Positions 33,677-46,405 of a DNA stretch of 64,000 nucleotides are shown here, one piece after another; the first letter of the stretch is position 1; every line of letters starts with the position of its first letter. The stretch comes from Aralia elata. Its lineage: Eukaryota > Streptophyta > Magnoliopsida > Apiales > Araliaceae. Location of the stretch: assembly GCA_034770075.1 (NCBI GenBank), contig CM068382.1, positions 7,885,685-7,949,684 on the forward strand. Direction: 5' to 3'. The notes below the pieces were generated by a model. It did no database searches, was not told the origin of the DNA, and was given only the letters and a program-made list of their open reading frames with translations. The translations under genes were made by a program, and so were the position numbers.

Positions 33677-33684
33677 TATTTATA
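33677..33684 (-). promoter_or_regulatory. TATA box of NAC gene A
   Basis: TATAAATA on the minus strand, 112 bases upstream of the start codon. The same box is kept at the homologous place in copy B (42557-42564), supporting function. A conserved stretch further upstream (CACACGGTTTAAT...GGTCAGACTTCCTC) may also be regulatory. Confidence 0.65.
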
Positions 33685-36149
33685 GTGATGTGATAATATT
33701 TGCCGAGTGAAAGGAGAAATATATGTGGTGATACTAGGATTCTTCCACACGGTTTAATAATGAAAAACGGTGACACGTGAAGCATGAACCGGTCAGACTT
33801 CCTCGGGTACTTGTAATCTTATATACCATCTTTCTTCCAAAATTAAAGATGCAATACCGATTTTCAAAACCATAATTTTCTTAAAAATTTATTTTACAAA
33901 CATATCGTTGACATTTATTCAAAATGTAATAGTCCCGAAAAGATATAAATTAATAACAAAGAATTATTATTTTTATAAAAATTTTTGATATATTCACAAA
34001 ATTTCACTCATATGAATGTGACTTTTAATTACTATTTATTGGAGATGAGTTTTGCAAAAAGTTATTAATTTTTTTAAAAAAAATATCAATTTCAAAAAAA
34101 TACTAGTAGACGCTACTATGTCATTATTAGCAACATGATAAACAAAAATATTTTTAAATTCATTAATAACGTAATTAAAGTCTGATTTGAATTCAATAGT
34201 GAAAAAATAAATTGATTGTCCAGCTATATCAGTTTCAACAAAGTGCCTTTCAGACTGTTATAGTACATATGTGGAATTCCTTAATTGACTTGTCTATTCC
34301 AAAAAAGGCACAAAAAAGTTGCAATATTATAAGAACGTATAAGGAGAGCTCCGTACAAAGTTGAACAATTCGTAATTAACAGTCAGAAATTAATATGAGC
34401 AATCCACAATAATAACTTATTAAATATATTGAGGAGTAATATATTGTTTCTGATGAAAGTTGTCTCTACACCACCAAAGATGTGTCAAAAAGAAAATATA
34501 TTATACTCCATCGATTCATAAAAGAGTCTCATTTTGACATTTTGAAGTCAATAATAAAATTCTTAAATTCATAATTAATATAAATTTATTTAATTTTAAT
34601 TAATACAATAATAATTATTAAAAAACTATAAAAAAATACTACTTATTATATAACTAATTTGTTAATTTCAAACTCACATGAATCAAATTAGTTTTATATT
34701 TTGATTGATGACTCTCTTTGAAGGGTGCTAGACATAATTTTTTAAATGTGGCCATTTTAAAAAGGATGACTATATAGGTTTAGATATAAGAGTTTTATTT
34801 TTATCAACTTTTTTTTTCCTTTTAATATTAAGGTTTGATTGAATAGGACACATTTAGAGACAATTATTATTGAGTTCAAACCAAGGATATACCTTCAAGG
34901 TACCTAAGTTTTATAACCAAATTTCACATAAAGAAAATAAACTATACAAAAGAAAAGAACATGAAAAAAATATAAGAAAATACAATTTTTTGTTTAGTTC
35001 AAAATTGTGTAGCACTATTATTATAATCAAATAAAATAAGTATATTTACATTATTTTTTTTTTGTTCTATAAAATCATTGATAGACATTACCAAATAATA
35101 TAAAAATATTCATGCTCTCATATATTTTATGTTATTTTCATGATCCGTCCTGTTAGATTTATATAAAATATCTTATAATGACAACTTTAATTCTATGAGA
35201 TATATATGTTTAAGTCTACTCTTCAACAAAAAGTTAGATTTCAACATAAGAACATTAAAAAAAAATGTAAGTTTCCTTTAAGTTTCCCCTAATTTCTCTT
35301 GTGACCTCTTCCCATGCAAGCCCCCCTAAGCCCTTGAATAAAATGTATGCCTAGAACTAAATTGTAATAGTATAGAACTATAGATTCCCAAAAAAATAAG
35401 AAAAAGGGTATATAAGTTATATAACTATTAGGGTATCTCATTTTTTTTCACTTGTGCAAACTTTAAAATTAGGTAAAAAAATAAATAAATAAAGGACTCT
35501 CATTTCTAAGATAGACGGAGTATAATTTTCTACAAATATACAGACACGTATAAAACATAATAAAATTAATTTAAAATTTACACATCCTATATATATATAT
35601 ATTGACAAAAAAGTAATTTTTGAAAAAGTCACTTAAAATGCTAAAATGAGATGGAAAATGATGTATATATGTAGAATTACAGTAAATACTCAAAACTAGA
35701 TGGAATTATGCAAAACCAAAATGTGACATCAGGAAGTAGAAATGCACAAATATAAATACAAAAGGGATTTATGGTGAAGTGAATCAATGAAGTTTTGAAA
35801 GTCACTCATGTAAGTATAGCTACACCTAACAAACACGGAGAATCGAGGACCCTAACTTTAAGACCTCCACGATCATAGATTGATTGATAGAGACGGGACT
35901 GAGACACACATTTTACGCGGATTTAGGATAGGAAGCGGTAAACATTTTTATTTATTTATTTATTTTTTTCGTAACAATAGAAAATTAAAGCTAGGGATCA
36001 CTAACTCAGTGTGCATGAAATTATAACATTAATTAACTACCATACATACACACATACATACAAACAAAATATTATATATTTAATTTCAAAGCATCAATAT
36101 CTAAAATATTTTTCATGACTTTAATTTGGCTTCATGGATTTTGCTTCTC

Positions 36150-36152
36150 TCT

Positions 36153-36183
<31 letters not shown>
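36150..36183. repeat. AT microsatellite
   Basis: About 17 AT units. At the homologous place in copy B (43690-43760) there is a long CT run followed by a TA run instead. Confidence 0.95.
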
Positions 36184-36187
<4 letters not shown>

Positions 36188-36747
36188 TCAACAAGATACA
36201 AAGAATTGTATATTAGCTTTTTCAGATGAACTACGTACAATATGGTACGTATGCACGTATATAGCTGTAGGTTACAAGAGTTTGTGATAACATTAAATTC
36301 TCACATCCATATCTATCTAATACAAGAGTAACATGAAAGATATCTCTATTTAGAATAACAAATATTATCTATAACATAAGACACGTGAGTCAATATATAT
36401 ATATTTCAATCTATAAATATTTACTTGACGAACATTTATTCTAACATCAGCACCTATCACTTATAGTGAATAATACGGGTTTCGTCTGTTTAAAAAAAGA
36501 ATTCTTTTTTTAAATTTTTGAATGAATGTAATATCAACTTCTATTTAATTCAAAGAAACTACAACTTCATCCCAAGTATAAAAGAGAGTATGCATGGCCC
36601 ATAGTTTTACACCATTTGATGAACAAATGATGGGCATCTCTATTATATACTCAGTGAAATTCAAAATAAAATAAGGATTAAATTCACCAGCCAATCAATT
36701 GAGACACAAATACTGTTTACATATGTCAATTTTCATATTTACATGAA

Positions 36748-37222
36748 TGTTAGGGTATGGACCACAACACCCATTCGACAGGTCCCGAAAGCAAGGGCTC
36801 AAGACTCGTAACCCAGGGGATTCACTCAACAACAAACAACCGGCTGCCGAAGTTGCGGTTTCGGCCTGGGGACTGGGGGCCCATGAGGTCAAGTCAGACA
36901 CATGTACAAGCCATGAGACGTGCCTCCATAGCAGGCATAAGTTGGTCTCATCTATTTATTGATCTATTTATTGATGGAACGCGTAGAAAAGACATATTCT
37001 ACTATTCAATATTGAAAAACTCTTCCACAATAATAAAATTATACATTCTTTACATTTGAAATCCTAATTAATATTTTATCTCTCTCTTTTCACTTACTAG
37101 CACATACACGGAGGTGTTCTATAACGACCCAAAGCCATCAACCACTATGAGAACGAGTTATATGGGTTTAGAAGAGATGAGATTCAACTGGAGACGACGA
37201 TCAGAAAAATAAAGTATCATCG
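36748..37222. mobile_element. Solo-LTR or TRIM-like insertion present only in duplication copy A
   Basis: It starts TGTTAGGGTATGGACC and is absent from the homologous position in copy B (about 44585), where GGATGAATAAAAAA is uninterrupted. ATGAA lies on both sides (36743-36747 and 37223-37227), consistent with a 5-bp target duplication. The interior is GC-rich at the left (about 36800-36890) and AT-rich at the right. The right end reads TATCATCG rather than the usual CA, so the exact border or class is uncertain. Confidence 0.6.
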
Positions 37223-38150
37223 ATGAATAAATAACAAGTATATTATAAAATTAAAATAAAAAGGGAAAGAAATTTGTCAATCTATACGTCAACAAATATA
37301 TCTTTATATGAGGAAATTTAAGATACAGAAACACGATGATGGAAAAGGTCACCATGTCCCTCTTCAGGGGCTCAGGATTTTGATCCAGCTATGACAACAT
37401 TTATTAAAAAAAATGTATTGAAAAAAGTTAAAATTAAAATATGATGTACCAGTTTTTAAAGGTGATTACTTAATATTTAATATATAAATATAGAATATAT
37501 TTAAAATATTATGTTTCAAAAGAATATAACTCTATTTTAGATACATACAAAGTTTATTGAATTGGGATTTAAAATTACTAAATATACTTATGGTAATTGC
37601 TCTATGATCATTCATATTTTCTTTTGTTTCGAGGTGTAATTACAGTATTTAAGATTAACGGGCTCATGAAATATAATTAAGTAAAATTACAATTTTTCAC
37701 ACTTTATTATTTGATTTATATATAAAGTTCACATTAAAAAAATACTAAAAAATTATACTACAGACACCCAATAACTTAAATGAAACGATCTTTTACCATT
37801 TACAAAATTTATAATTTTTTAAATTACACTACGTACCTACGTTCTAAAATATAAAATCACAAAACTTTAATCTTTTAAAATCTAGCTATGACAATTGTCA
37901 TAGCTGGCCACAAGCTAGATCCGGCACTGTCCCTCTTGCTTGACAAGATTAGGTCACTGCAGTCCCTGTCATGATAACTCTTTGGTTTTGTTATTTTAAT
38001 TAGGATTTGCAACTATTAAAAGTATCTAACTTTCCATTTAAACACATTTTCACTTTGGCTAGCTATAAGAAGAAACAGGGGATCATTAGGGGAAATTTTA
38101 AATTAAGGTTGGATTATTACCATTCCTACCTTACGGATTGTAGTTTATTT

Positions 38151-40180
38151 TATTTTTGGTAAAATAACATTCATACAAAATAGAAGGATTGCTGAATATT
38201 ATTTGTTTAAAGATCGTTGAGCAAAAATGAAATAGGATACCAAGACTAAAAGATCTCCGATTCTTCACATTGTAATCAGATTTTTTCTTTCTCAAATTAC
38301 CCAAGCTTGGTTCCGAAATTACCCAAGCCTGGTTCCGATGTGTGTAGTGATTTCGTGCTATTTTCTTTCTCGCCTTTCTCTATCGTCGATCTCGTACGTG
38401 GACTATGAGGAAGATCCGATACTGAAGAGTATTAAGGAATTAAAGTGCAGAAACTAATTATGGGCTTGCGGCTATGGAGTGAAGAAGAAAGATTAAGGTG
38501 AGTTCATCCTATATGCCAACTTACCAAACTGTTTTTGGGAAATTTTTTTGGTTGAATTAATTTCATGCACCTTGAATTCCACCAAGAGAATAAATGAGAA
38601 TATCAGAAAAGAAAGGGTTTTTTTTTTTTTTTTTTTGAGAGAAGACGAGATTTGGGAGGGAACGACTCTTCGATCTTACAATCCAAATCGGATCTGACTC
38701 GTACGAACGAAATTAACTCAAATTGTATTTGTATGTAAGTGAATTTAGACTAAAGCTAATTTAGTTTAAAAATTGGACTAAACTCGGTACAAACGAAATT
38801 GACTCCTAATTAATTAAGAGTCACTCAGATTCGCCTTACGGCTTGTTATATATTAGTATTAATGATTCCATTTACTTTCTTTCACTATCATATTAATTAC
38901 TTATCTTCCTTTTCCCTTTCTTATTAGGTAACAAACCCCAAAATTAATTCTAATAACTTTCAACTTCATTAACATGTAACTTCACAACTTTAATAGTATA
39001 AATTGAATAAAAAAGAGAGTTAATTATTCACATTTTTAAATTCATGTAAGTGCATATTTTTCTTTCTACTACTTATACATATTCAGTACAAAAAATACAT
39101 ATAATTAATATTATTTATAACATACTCACACGAACATGTTATATATATATATATATAATGGATAAAAGATATAAGTACTCATTCGCTTTCCTTAATTATT
39201 TTCTTTTCATAAAATTAATTTGTCAATGCGATGTAGCTTAGTACCACCACTTTGTATGTATAAGATGGAATTTTACAAAAATAATAAATATAAATTCTTC
39301 ACTACTTCTTTTTTTTAAAAACTGTTTTTTAATACTTATGAGTTTAATTTCTTCAATTTTTGAGAAATGTAGTTGATAATATAGCTCATAGGATTAACAA
39401 AAATACCTTTAAAATTTTGACATTTAATAGAGATTTAATAGAACATAATACAAATAAAATCTTTTTAAAACTATTTTAGAAACTAGCCCGTGTACGTCTC
39501 TCATGGGTCATAAGCTTGTACTATATATAATAAGGCAATTGAAAATCTTAACCAAATTAACTTTTGGTTGATCATTTCAAGATTAATTTGGTCATCGGTT
39601 TATAATTCTCAAATACAAATTACATAATTATAATAATACATGTTCAAATTTGGTGAATAAAATTATAATTTGATATTTATATATACATGCATACATGAAT
39701 CTCACAATAAAGTAAAATAAAAATCATAAAAAATATTAATGTCATATATATATTTATATAATAATAATAATCTAAAAAGGGAACTTACAATTAAATTAAT
39801 TTGATAAAAAAAAACGTATAAAAAAATTAGCACACATCTCACACGAGTTCAAAACTTATTAGACATAATTTAAATGTGTGGATGTACTTTCGACACTTAG
39901 CTAATAAACATATATAATTAAATAGAAGTTGACACTTGGCTAGTGAACATTTATTATTTAAAAATTCAGTTAGGGTGAATTTGTTATATAATAATAAGTT
40001 GTATAATTTTTTACTATATTAAGCGTAAAAGTTATTGTGTTGAGTCGTAAATAAAACGGTAGAGATAAAAATACACTATCTTTTATATTTAATATAATAA
40101 AAAATTATAAAATTTATCAATAATAAATTATGAGTGCTTCTACATGAACATGTTTTTTGGACATGGAAATTGGACATTTC
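38151..40180. other. Spacer between the two NAC duplication copies
   Basis: Mostly AT-rich without genes. It includes a duplicated phrase AAATTACCCAAGC(T/C)TGGTTCCGA at about 38295-38340 and a long T run at about 38618-38637. Short frames here show no homology. Confidence 0.5.
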
Positions 40181-40181
40181 T

Positions 40182-40458
40182 ATGTTCCCTTGTTTTTTTC
40201 TTGTTTTTTTTTGGTATATATCCAAACATATTTATACTATGGATTTATAAAAAAAAATTAAAAAAACAAAAAAAATTAGGTGTAATTTAGATATATATCA
40301 AAAAAATGGTTGTATGAGCCCATACAACCATTTTTTTGATATATATCCAAATTACACCTAATTTTTTTTGTTTTTATTATTTTTTTTTATAAATCCATAG
40401 TATAAATATATTTGGATATATACCAAAAAAAAAAAATTAAAAAAAAACAAGGGAACAT
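40182..40458. repeat. Near-perfect foldback, arms about 135 bp, 4-base loop
   Basis: The left arm starts ATGTTCCCTTGTTTTTTT and the right arm ends with its inverted copy. The arms meet at TGTATG-agcc-CATACA (40311-40326). Only a few mismatches are visible over about 135 bp. The sequence is AT-rich. No convincing target duplication was found. A MITE with almost no loop is the likeliest reading; a transcript through it would be a long hairpin RNA. Confidence 0.9.
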
Positions 40459-41368
40459 GGGTAAACTAGGGGACCGGTCCAATTTTCCGGTCCAATTGGC
40501 CGGTCCGCCTAGACTTACTGATAAATTATATGACAACTTCGATCAATAATTTCATACGTTCAAAGGTGGACCGACCTAGCTTGGGCTCACAATGGAACCG
40601 GGCTAGAAACCACGAGATCTCTGTTCTTCCAAAGCTGGTCACTGTTACTAGTGAAAGTCTACTAATACTTTGTAAATTGGTGCATATATTACCTATAATT
40701 AAACTGCAACTGACTACATCGTATAAAATCAATTGACTTGTCGATCAAATTGGATATTCGATCAATTTTTATCAGAAATTAATTTTGGAATTGATATTGT
40801 AAGCAATTCAGTATTTTATATAATAATTTATAAACTCAATTACTTTAGGAGCTAAATTATGAATTTGATAACAACTTAATTTAACAAAAATGTATTTAGT
40901 CCTAAATTTTTAGAAAAAATGCGAAATAAAAGAAAACGCTCTTTTTAAATTTACATACAAAGTAATTTAGCATTTTATTCACCCCTACTCACCTCTACCC
41001 TAAAATGTAAATAATATTTATTACAACGGTAACACTATATTTAAATGTAACGATTTATTTATATCTTTATCAGACAATAAAAAAAATATACAGTTAAATT
41101 TCTGATCATAAAACTAGACGTACTGAATACTCACTCTCAATACGCCTTAAATGAAATTGAATTCAGTGAATATTGCTATTTTTTGGAGCTAATCTTTTTG
41201 AATAAACTAGTACAATTTGGACAACCATTAGATTAATGATCTGCAGGTGAATGCATGGTATAAGTGGTAATGTGGTAGCTAGGAAGTCACTGCCAATCAA
41301 ATTGTTCCAATTCCCATTCCAGACCATTTATCATCTCAGAATTGGATGTTCCTTCATTTTCTATGAAA

Positions 41369-42418
41369 TCAACAGTTAGGTCTTAATTTCTCCCTCGAGT
41401 ATGAACTTTCTGGTGAGCTTGTTTTCTCAATCTTTGGCGCATTTTCAGCACATTTTGCAACCCCATTCCCATGAGCTTCATGATCATCGACCGTCTCCCT
41501 TATCACGGTACTCAATGGCCGCCGATCGAATGCTCGACAGCTGCCTGATACCACATATACTCGGCACACACTCATTTCATGCCTCAACTGCATATGAAAA
41601 ACACAATTTCTTCGATTAAACTTCCAAATATAACATTAAAATTATGTTTTTAGCACGTTTTAAAATAAAATTGAAGAGCAATAATATCTTCAATAATAAA
41701 AGCCATAATCCAGAACCATGCATGCAATAGTCTTGTACTGCTTGCATCAATTTGCTTTGAATTATCACTTTTAACACTGAAAATATCGCTTCTAATAAAA
41801 GTACATATGTATAGCTATATTTAGAATTTTGTTTACCCTTGGAGCAGCACAATTAGTACTCGAGGAGCTGGAGCTAGCGACTACTTCTTCCTCAATGGCT
41901 CTGTACTCATTCATCTTCCATTTGGTTTTTCTCCCGGAAGGAGCTTTCCCTTTATAAAACACCATTGTTTTCTTCACTCCAATAACTTTGTTACTCGTCG
42001 AGTAGACATAATTCGGTGAGCCCGTGGCCTTCCAATATCCGGAAGCGGTGGTCCGTTTAGGCCTCCCTCCTCGGGCTTCCCTTTCTTGCCGCGGCACAAA
42101 GAAGAACCATTGCTCCGTGTCCCTGTGGCATAACTCTCCCGAAAACTCTGTAAAAAAAATAAAAAAAATTCATAAAACTTGAAAATTAATAAACCAAAAC
42201 TTTTCTCGAGTAGGCAATAAGGATGATGGTGTAACAAATTAAATGAAAGATTTATACTTACTTGGTAGGTGCCATGGTTCTACTTCAGAAATGTCGATAA
42301 CGGGGATAACTCGATTAAGATGAGCTAGGCTAATTCCTTGTAATTTGTAGTGGAGATAGAATGAAACCAGCTCTTCTTCAGTTGGATAGAAACGAAAGCC
42401 TGGTGGGAATTCCTCCAT
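41369..42418 (-). CDS. NAC transcription factor, NAC090-like (copy B), C terminus frameshifted
   Basis: Tandem paralogue of the gene at 32404-33565, with the same exon sizes for exons 1 and 2: 42262-42418 (157 nt), 41837-42147 (311 nt) and 41369-41587. The predicted protein has 228 residues. The NAC domain is intact and nearly identical to copy A, with changes such as NYAGELCQ to KFSGELCH and a different Ser/Thr-rich stretch after the E block. In exon 3, four extra bases (TTAA at about 41384-41387) between GAGAAA and GACC shift the frame. The protein ends REKLRPNC instead of continuing about 30 more residues like copy A. The lost frame is still readable downstream to a stop near 41291. Because only the divergent C-terminal region is affected, DNA binding is probably kept while activity may differ. 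An AT microsatellite (42450-42491) lies between its TATA box and start codon. Confidence 0.9.
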
Positions 42419-42446
42419 TTTTTTTTTGTTTTCTGAGCTATATGAA

Positions 42447-42449
<3 letters not shown>

Positions 42450-42491
<42 letters not shown>
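42450..42491. repeat. AT microsatellite in the NAC-B 5' leader
   Basis: About 21 AT units between the TATA box and the start codon of copy B; copy A has no such run there. Confidence 0.95.
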
Positions 42492-42495
<4 letters not shown>

Positions 42496-42556
42496 GATTG
42501 GTATATATCTAGTTAAGATATGTATGGTGTTTGTGTTATGGATTTGGAAGAGCTTA

Positions 42557-42564
42557 TATTTATA
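42557..42564 (-). promoter_or_regulatory. TATA box of NAC gene B
   Basis: TATAAATA on the minus strand, 139 bases upstream of the start codon; homologous to the box of copy A. The greater distance is due to the AT microsatellite. Confidence 0.65.
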
Positions 42565-43692
42565 GGGCTAGTGATGTGAAAATATTTACCGAGTGAAACG
42601 AGAAACATATATGGTGAGCTTTGCTTGGATTCTTTCACACGGTTTAATTCATGAAAAACGATGACACGGTTAACCGGTCAGACTTCCTCACGTAAGGTTA
42701 TACAGTCCCTTTACAAAATAAATTAAAAAGGTACATTTTCAAAACCATAATTTTATTAAAAATTTATTTTACAAACATACCGATGACATTTATTAATAAT
42801 GTAATAGTGGTGAAAAGATATAAAGTAAAATATATTAATAATGTAATAGTGGTGAAAAGATATAAAGTAAAACATAGAATTATTATTTCTATAAAAAATT
42901 AATAATGTAATAATCTTGTTTTGATTGATGACTTTGAAGGGTGCTTCACATAATTTTTTAAACGTGGTCATTTAAAAGGGACGACTATTTAGGTTTAGAT
43001 ATGAGAGTTTTTTATTTTATTTTTTTATCAACTTTTTTTCTTTTTAATATAAATGTTTTATAGGACACATTTAGAGACAATTATTTATTGAGTTTGACTG
43101 AAGGATATACCTTAAAGGTACCTAAGTTTGATAGCCTAGTTGCATATAATGAAATTAAACTATATGAAAGGAAAATAACATACAAAAATATATGAAAATG
43201 AAAATTCTTGTTTAGTTCAAAATTTTGTAGCACCATTATTATAATGATATAATCAGTAAAATAAGTATATTTATATTTCTACTTTCTTATTGACATAAAA
43301 AAAGTAGAAATGTACATATATAAATACAAAAGGGATTTATGGTCAAGTGAGTCAATGAAGTTTTGAAAGTCACTTATGTAAAGCTACTCCAAGCAGACAC
43401 GGATAAGATCAGGACCCCCAACTAATGGACCTCCACGATCATACATAGATATATGATAGATACAGACACAGCTAATGAAGCGAAGATGCCTTTACGCGGA
43501 TAGGAAATGGTAAACATGTTTATCTTTTTATTTTTTTAAAGTAATAATAGAAAATTAAAGGGGTCACTAACTCCGTGTGCATGTTATAATATTAATTAAC
43601 TGACGTACATACAAATAAAATATCATATGTTTAATTTCGAAGCATCAATATATCACTAACATATTTCTATGACTATGGCTTTATGGATTTTG

Positions 43693-43698
<6 letters not shown>

Positions 43699-43760
<62 letters not shown>
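43699..43760. repeat. Compound CT / TA microsatellite
   Basis: About 16 CT units followed by about 14 TA units. Confidence 0.95.
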
Positions 43761-43767
<7 letters not shown>

Positions 43768-43805
43768 TATTTCACGAACATTTACACTAATATCAACATT
43801 TACTG

Positions 43806-44063
43806 TTCCCTCCGTTCCAAATTAATTGCATTTCTAGGACTTTTTAAAGTCAAATTGACTATTTTTAAAACTAATCTTTTTACTATTTTTGCTAATATAT
43901 AGGTGAAGATATTATAACCAAAAGAAAGTATATACAATTTATTACTAATTTCAATTTTTATAATTTTAGAAATATATTTATATATGCTTAATTATTAATT
44001 TTAAAAATAGTCAATTTGACTTTAAAAAGTCCTAGAAAAGCAATTAATTTGGGACGGAGGGAG
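43806..44063. mobile_element. Stowaway-type MITE, copy 1
   Basis: Left end TTCCCTCCGTTCCAAATTAA and right end AATTTGGGACGGAGGGAG are inverted. This is the Stowaway terminal signature (CTCCCTCCGTCCC). The element is about 258 bp with no coding capacity. The homologous site in duplication copy A (about 36455) lacks it, so it inserted after the duplication. Confidence 0.88.
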
Positions 44064-44860
44064 TTGTTTGCGTGTTAATAAACACCTGCTTACCAGGCTA
44101 TGACTTAGAAGATGATATAGGTTGACAAATTGCTCATTCGCCTGTTTAGAAGTGGATTCCAATCAGTACACAAGAATTTTTAGTCATTTACTCTAATCAA
44201 TTGAGCTACTTGAATCATCTTCCTAAAATTTGTTTTCTTCAAGGATTTTTAACGGTGGGACTAATTTAATAAATTTTCACTTGAACTACAACCATTTGTT
44301 TTTAATTTTTTTTTTAATTATATTTTTAAGTGAATGTAATATCTACTTCCATTTAATTAAAAGTAGCTATAATATCTTGAGTACAAAAGAAATAGCATGC
44401 CCATAATTTTACACCATTTGATTACCAAATGCTGAGCATCTCCATAATTTTACACCATTTGATTAGCAAATGCTGAGCAACTCTATAATTAGTGAAATTC
44501 AAACCACACTCTAAAATAACATAGGCTTAAATTTATCAACCAGTCAATATTAGGACACAAATATTGTTTACATATGTTTATATGGATGAATAAAAAAAAT
44601 ATGTTAGAATTTATAAAATAAAAATAAAAAGGGAAAGAAATTTGTCGTCGCAATCTATACGTCAACAAATATATCTATATGTGGAAATTCAAGATACGGA
44701 AACACGAGGATGGAAAAGGTCACCATGTCCCTCTCGGTTGCCAAGATTGGGTCACTGCATTCACTTTCTTGATAATAACTCTTTTGGTTTTGTTACTTCA
44801 ATTAGGATAAGCATCGTAGCATCTTTTTATTTTTATTTTTAAGAACAGTTATAAAAAGTA

Positions 44861-45113
44861 CTCCCTCCGTCCTAAATTAATTGTTTTTCTAGGACTTTTT
44901 TAAGTCAAATTGACTATTTTTAAAATTAATAATTAAGCATATATAAATATATTTCTAAAATTATAAAAATTGAAATTAGTAATAAATTGTATATACTTTC
45001 TTTTGGTTATAATATCTTCACCTATATGTTAGCAAAAATAGTAAAAAAATTAGTTTTAAAAATAGTCAATTTGACTTTAAAAAGTCCTAGAAATGCAATT
45101 AATTTGGGACGGG
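44861..45113. mobile_element. Stowaway-type MITE, copy 2 (inverted relative to copy 1)
   Basis: It begins CTCCCTCCGTCCTAAATTAA after TA (44859-44860). The body is the reverse complement of the element at 43806-44063; for example TAGGTGAAGATATTATAACC there appears inverted here. The right end stops at GGGACGGG, missing about six terminal bases. The matching site of duplication copy A (about 38020) is uninterrupted. Confidence 0.88.
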
Positions 45114-45240
45114 CTGATATTTAACTTTTCATTTAAACACTTTTCACATATTCGGCTATAATAATAAAAGCAGGTGATAAGGGGAAAATTAAAGGTTAGG
45201 TTATTACCATACCTACTTTACAGATTGTAGTTAATTATTA

Positions 45241-46203
45241 TATATATTTGTTATATTATTTTATTTTTGGTACAATAATATACACACAAAGTACAAGGAT
45301 ATATAGCTTATTAAAGGTACAATAGTTACATTGCAAATCTCATTTTCCTTCTGTTTCATAAAAAGAATATTATTTGTTAAATTTATGAATATTAAGTATA
45401 TATTTTATTTTATGTTTAATTATTTCTAATAAATAATAAATTGTTAATTTGATAGTGATGACATGGTATTAAAATTAAAAATGCGTCAATTTTTTTTACT
45501 ATTATTAATAAAAAGAGAAATCTCTTTTTAATTTATTTTTTTCTGACAAATGAATTTTTTGTGTGGAACAGAATGACTACATTCTATTCTATTGACTTAC
45601 CTTTATAGGACAATTAACAAACAATTAGTGTAACATGAGGATCAGGTCAATGCTGATTTATATACACTATATTTTTACGAGGAATTGGTCAAATGAGTCA
45701 TCAAATAAGTCCATCACATTGCGAGACAGTCTGGCTAGCTAGTCTAGTCTTACATGCATGTATGGAAAATTTTTGTTGCTTAATTAGGGCAACATATGAG
45801 TCGAGTTGAGTGGCGCCCGCCTGGTTCACTTGAACATTTTTGAATCCGAGTTAATTGACCTCGTCTTGTGTATATAATGCTTGGGCTAAGCGCGAGTTGC
45901 TTGATTTCATTCTAATATGACCTATGATATTATATTATACTTTCAAAATTATATGATTATTATTGACTTTGAAAAGTTAATTTAAGATATTTTCAAACTC
46001 AAAATTTAGACGACTCATTATAAATTATGAAACAATAAAACTTACAATGAGTAATACTTTTTAAATAGTTTACAATATTCATTATTGTATCAATTAAAAT
46101 TAAAAGAATCTGTGTCAATTTTGAGTTTAAAAATTTCTAAAGTTGATTTTAGAAAGTCAACAATGATCAAATAATATGGAATAGAGAGAGTATATTACCA
46201 TGT
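45241..46203. other. Gene-free AT-rich sequence with a degraded MITE
   Basis: About 45940-46195 looks like a worn foldback: TTGACTTTGAAAAGTTAATTT on the left is inverted near 46140-46160, ending ATAGAGAGAGTA, a Stowaway-like end. No gene recognised. Confidence 0.4.
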
Positions 46204-46405
46204 GATTAGGATCTCCTCCATTACACATATTATCTAATTCCCACCAATATACATTTAGCGACATAAATATTATATTTAGCGATACTTTCAGTACTGACAC
46301 AATTGTTTGCGACGAATTTTGTTTTATCGTTAAATGTCATAATTATATCGTTAAATATGTATTGAGAGAAATTAGAGGATATGTGTAATAGAGGGGATCC
46401 TAATC
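46204..46405. mobile_element. Short MITE with about 60-bp inverted arms
   Basis: The left end GATTAGGATCTCCTCCATTA and right end TAATAGAGGGGATCCTAATC are inverted copies. Similarity continues inward through TTACACATAT and a TTTAGCGA-type motif. The total is about 202 bp. No target duplication is clear. Confidence 0.75.

Larger units (their letters stand above)
31995..38150. repeat. Segmental duplication, copy A (carries NAC gene A)
   Basis: Collinear with 40905-45240. Landmarks shared in order include: TTTTAGAAAAAATGCG (31998 / 40910), all three NAC exons, CACACGGTTTAAT upstream (33747 / 42638), TACAAAAGGGATTTATGG (35757 / 43326), GAAAAGGTCACCATGTCCCTCT (37343 / 44714, 22 bases in the genome) and CATTTAAACACATTTTCAC-like sequence (38033 / 45129). 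Copy A is about 1.8 kb longer, partly through a solo-LTR-like insertion at 36748-37222 and other length differences. Confidence 0.88.
40905..45240. repeat. Segmental duplication, copy B (carries NAC gene B)
   Basis: Collinear partner of 31995-38150, offset by about 8.9 kb at the NAC exons. It lacks the 36748-37222 insertion but has gained two Stowaway-type MITEs (43806-44063 and 44861-45113) that copy A lacks. A 42-bp tandem duplication containing GTAATAGTGGTGAAAAG lies at about 42793-42876. Confidence 0.88.
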
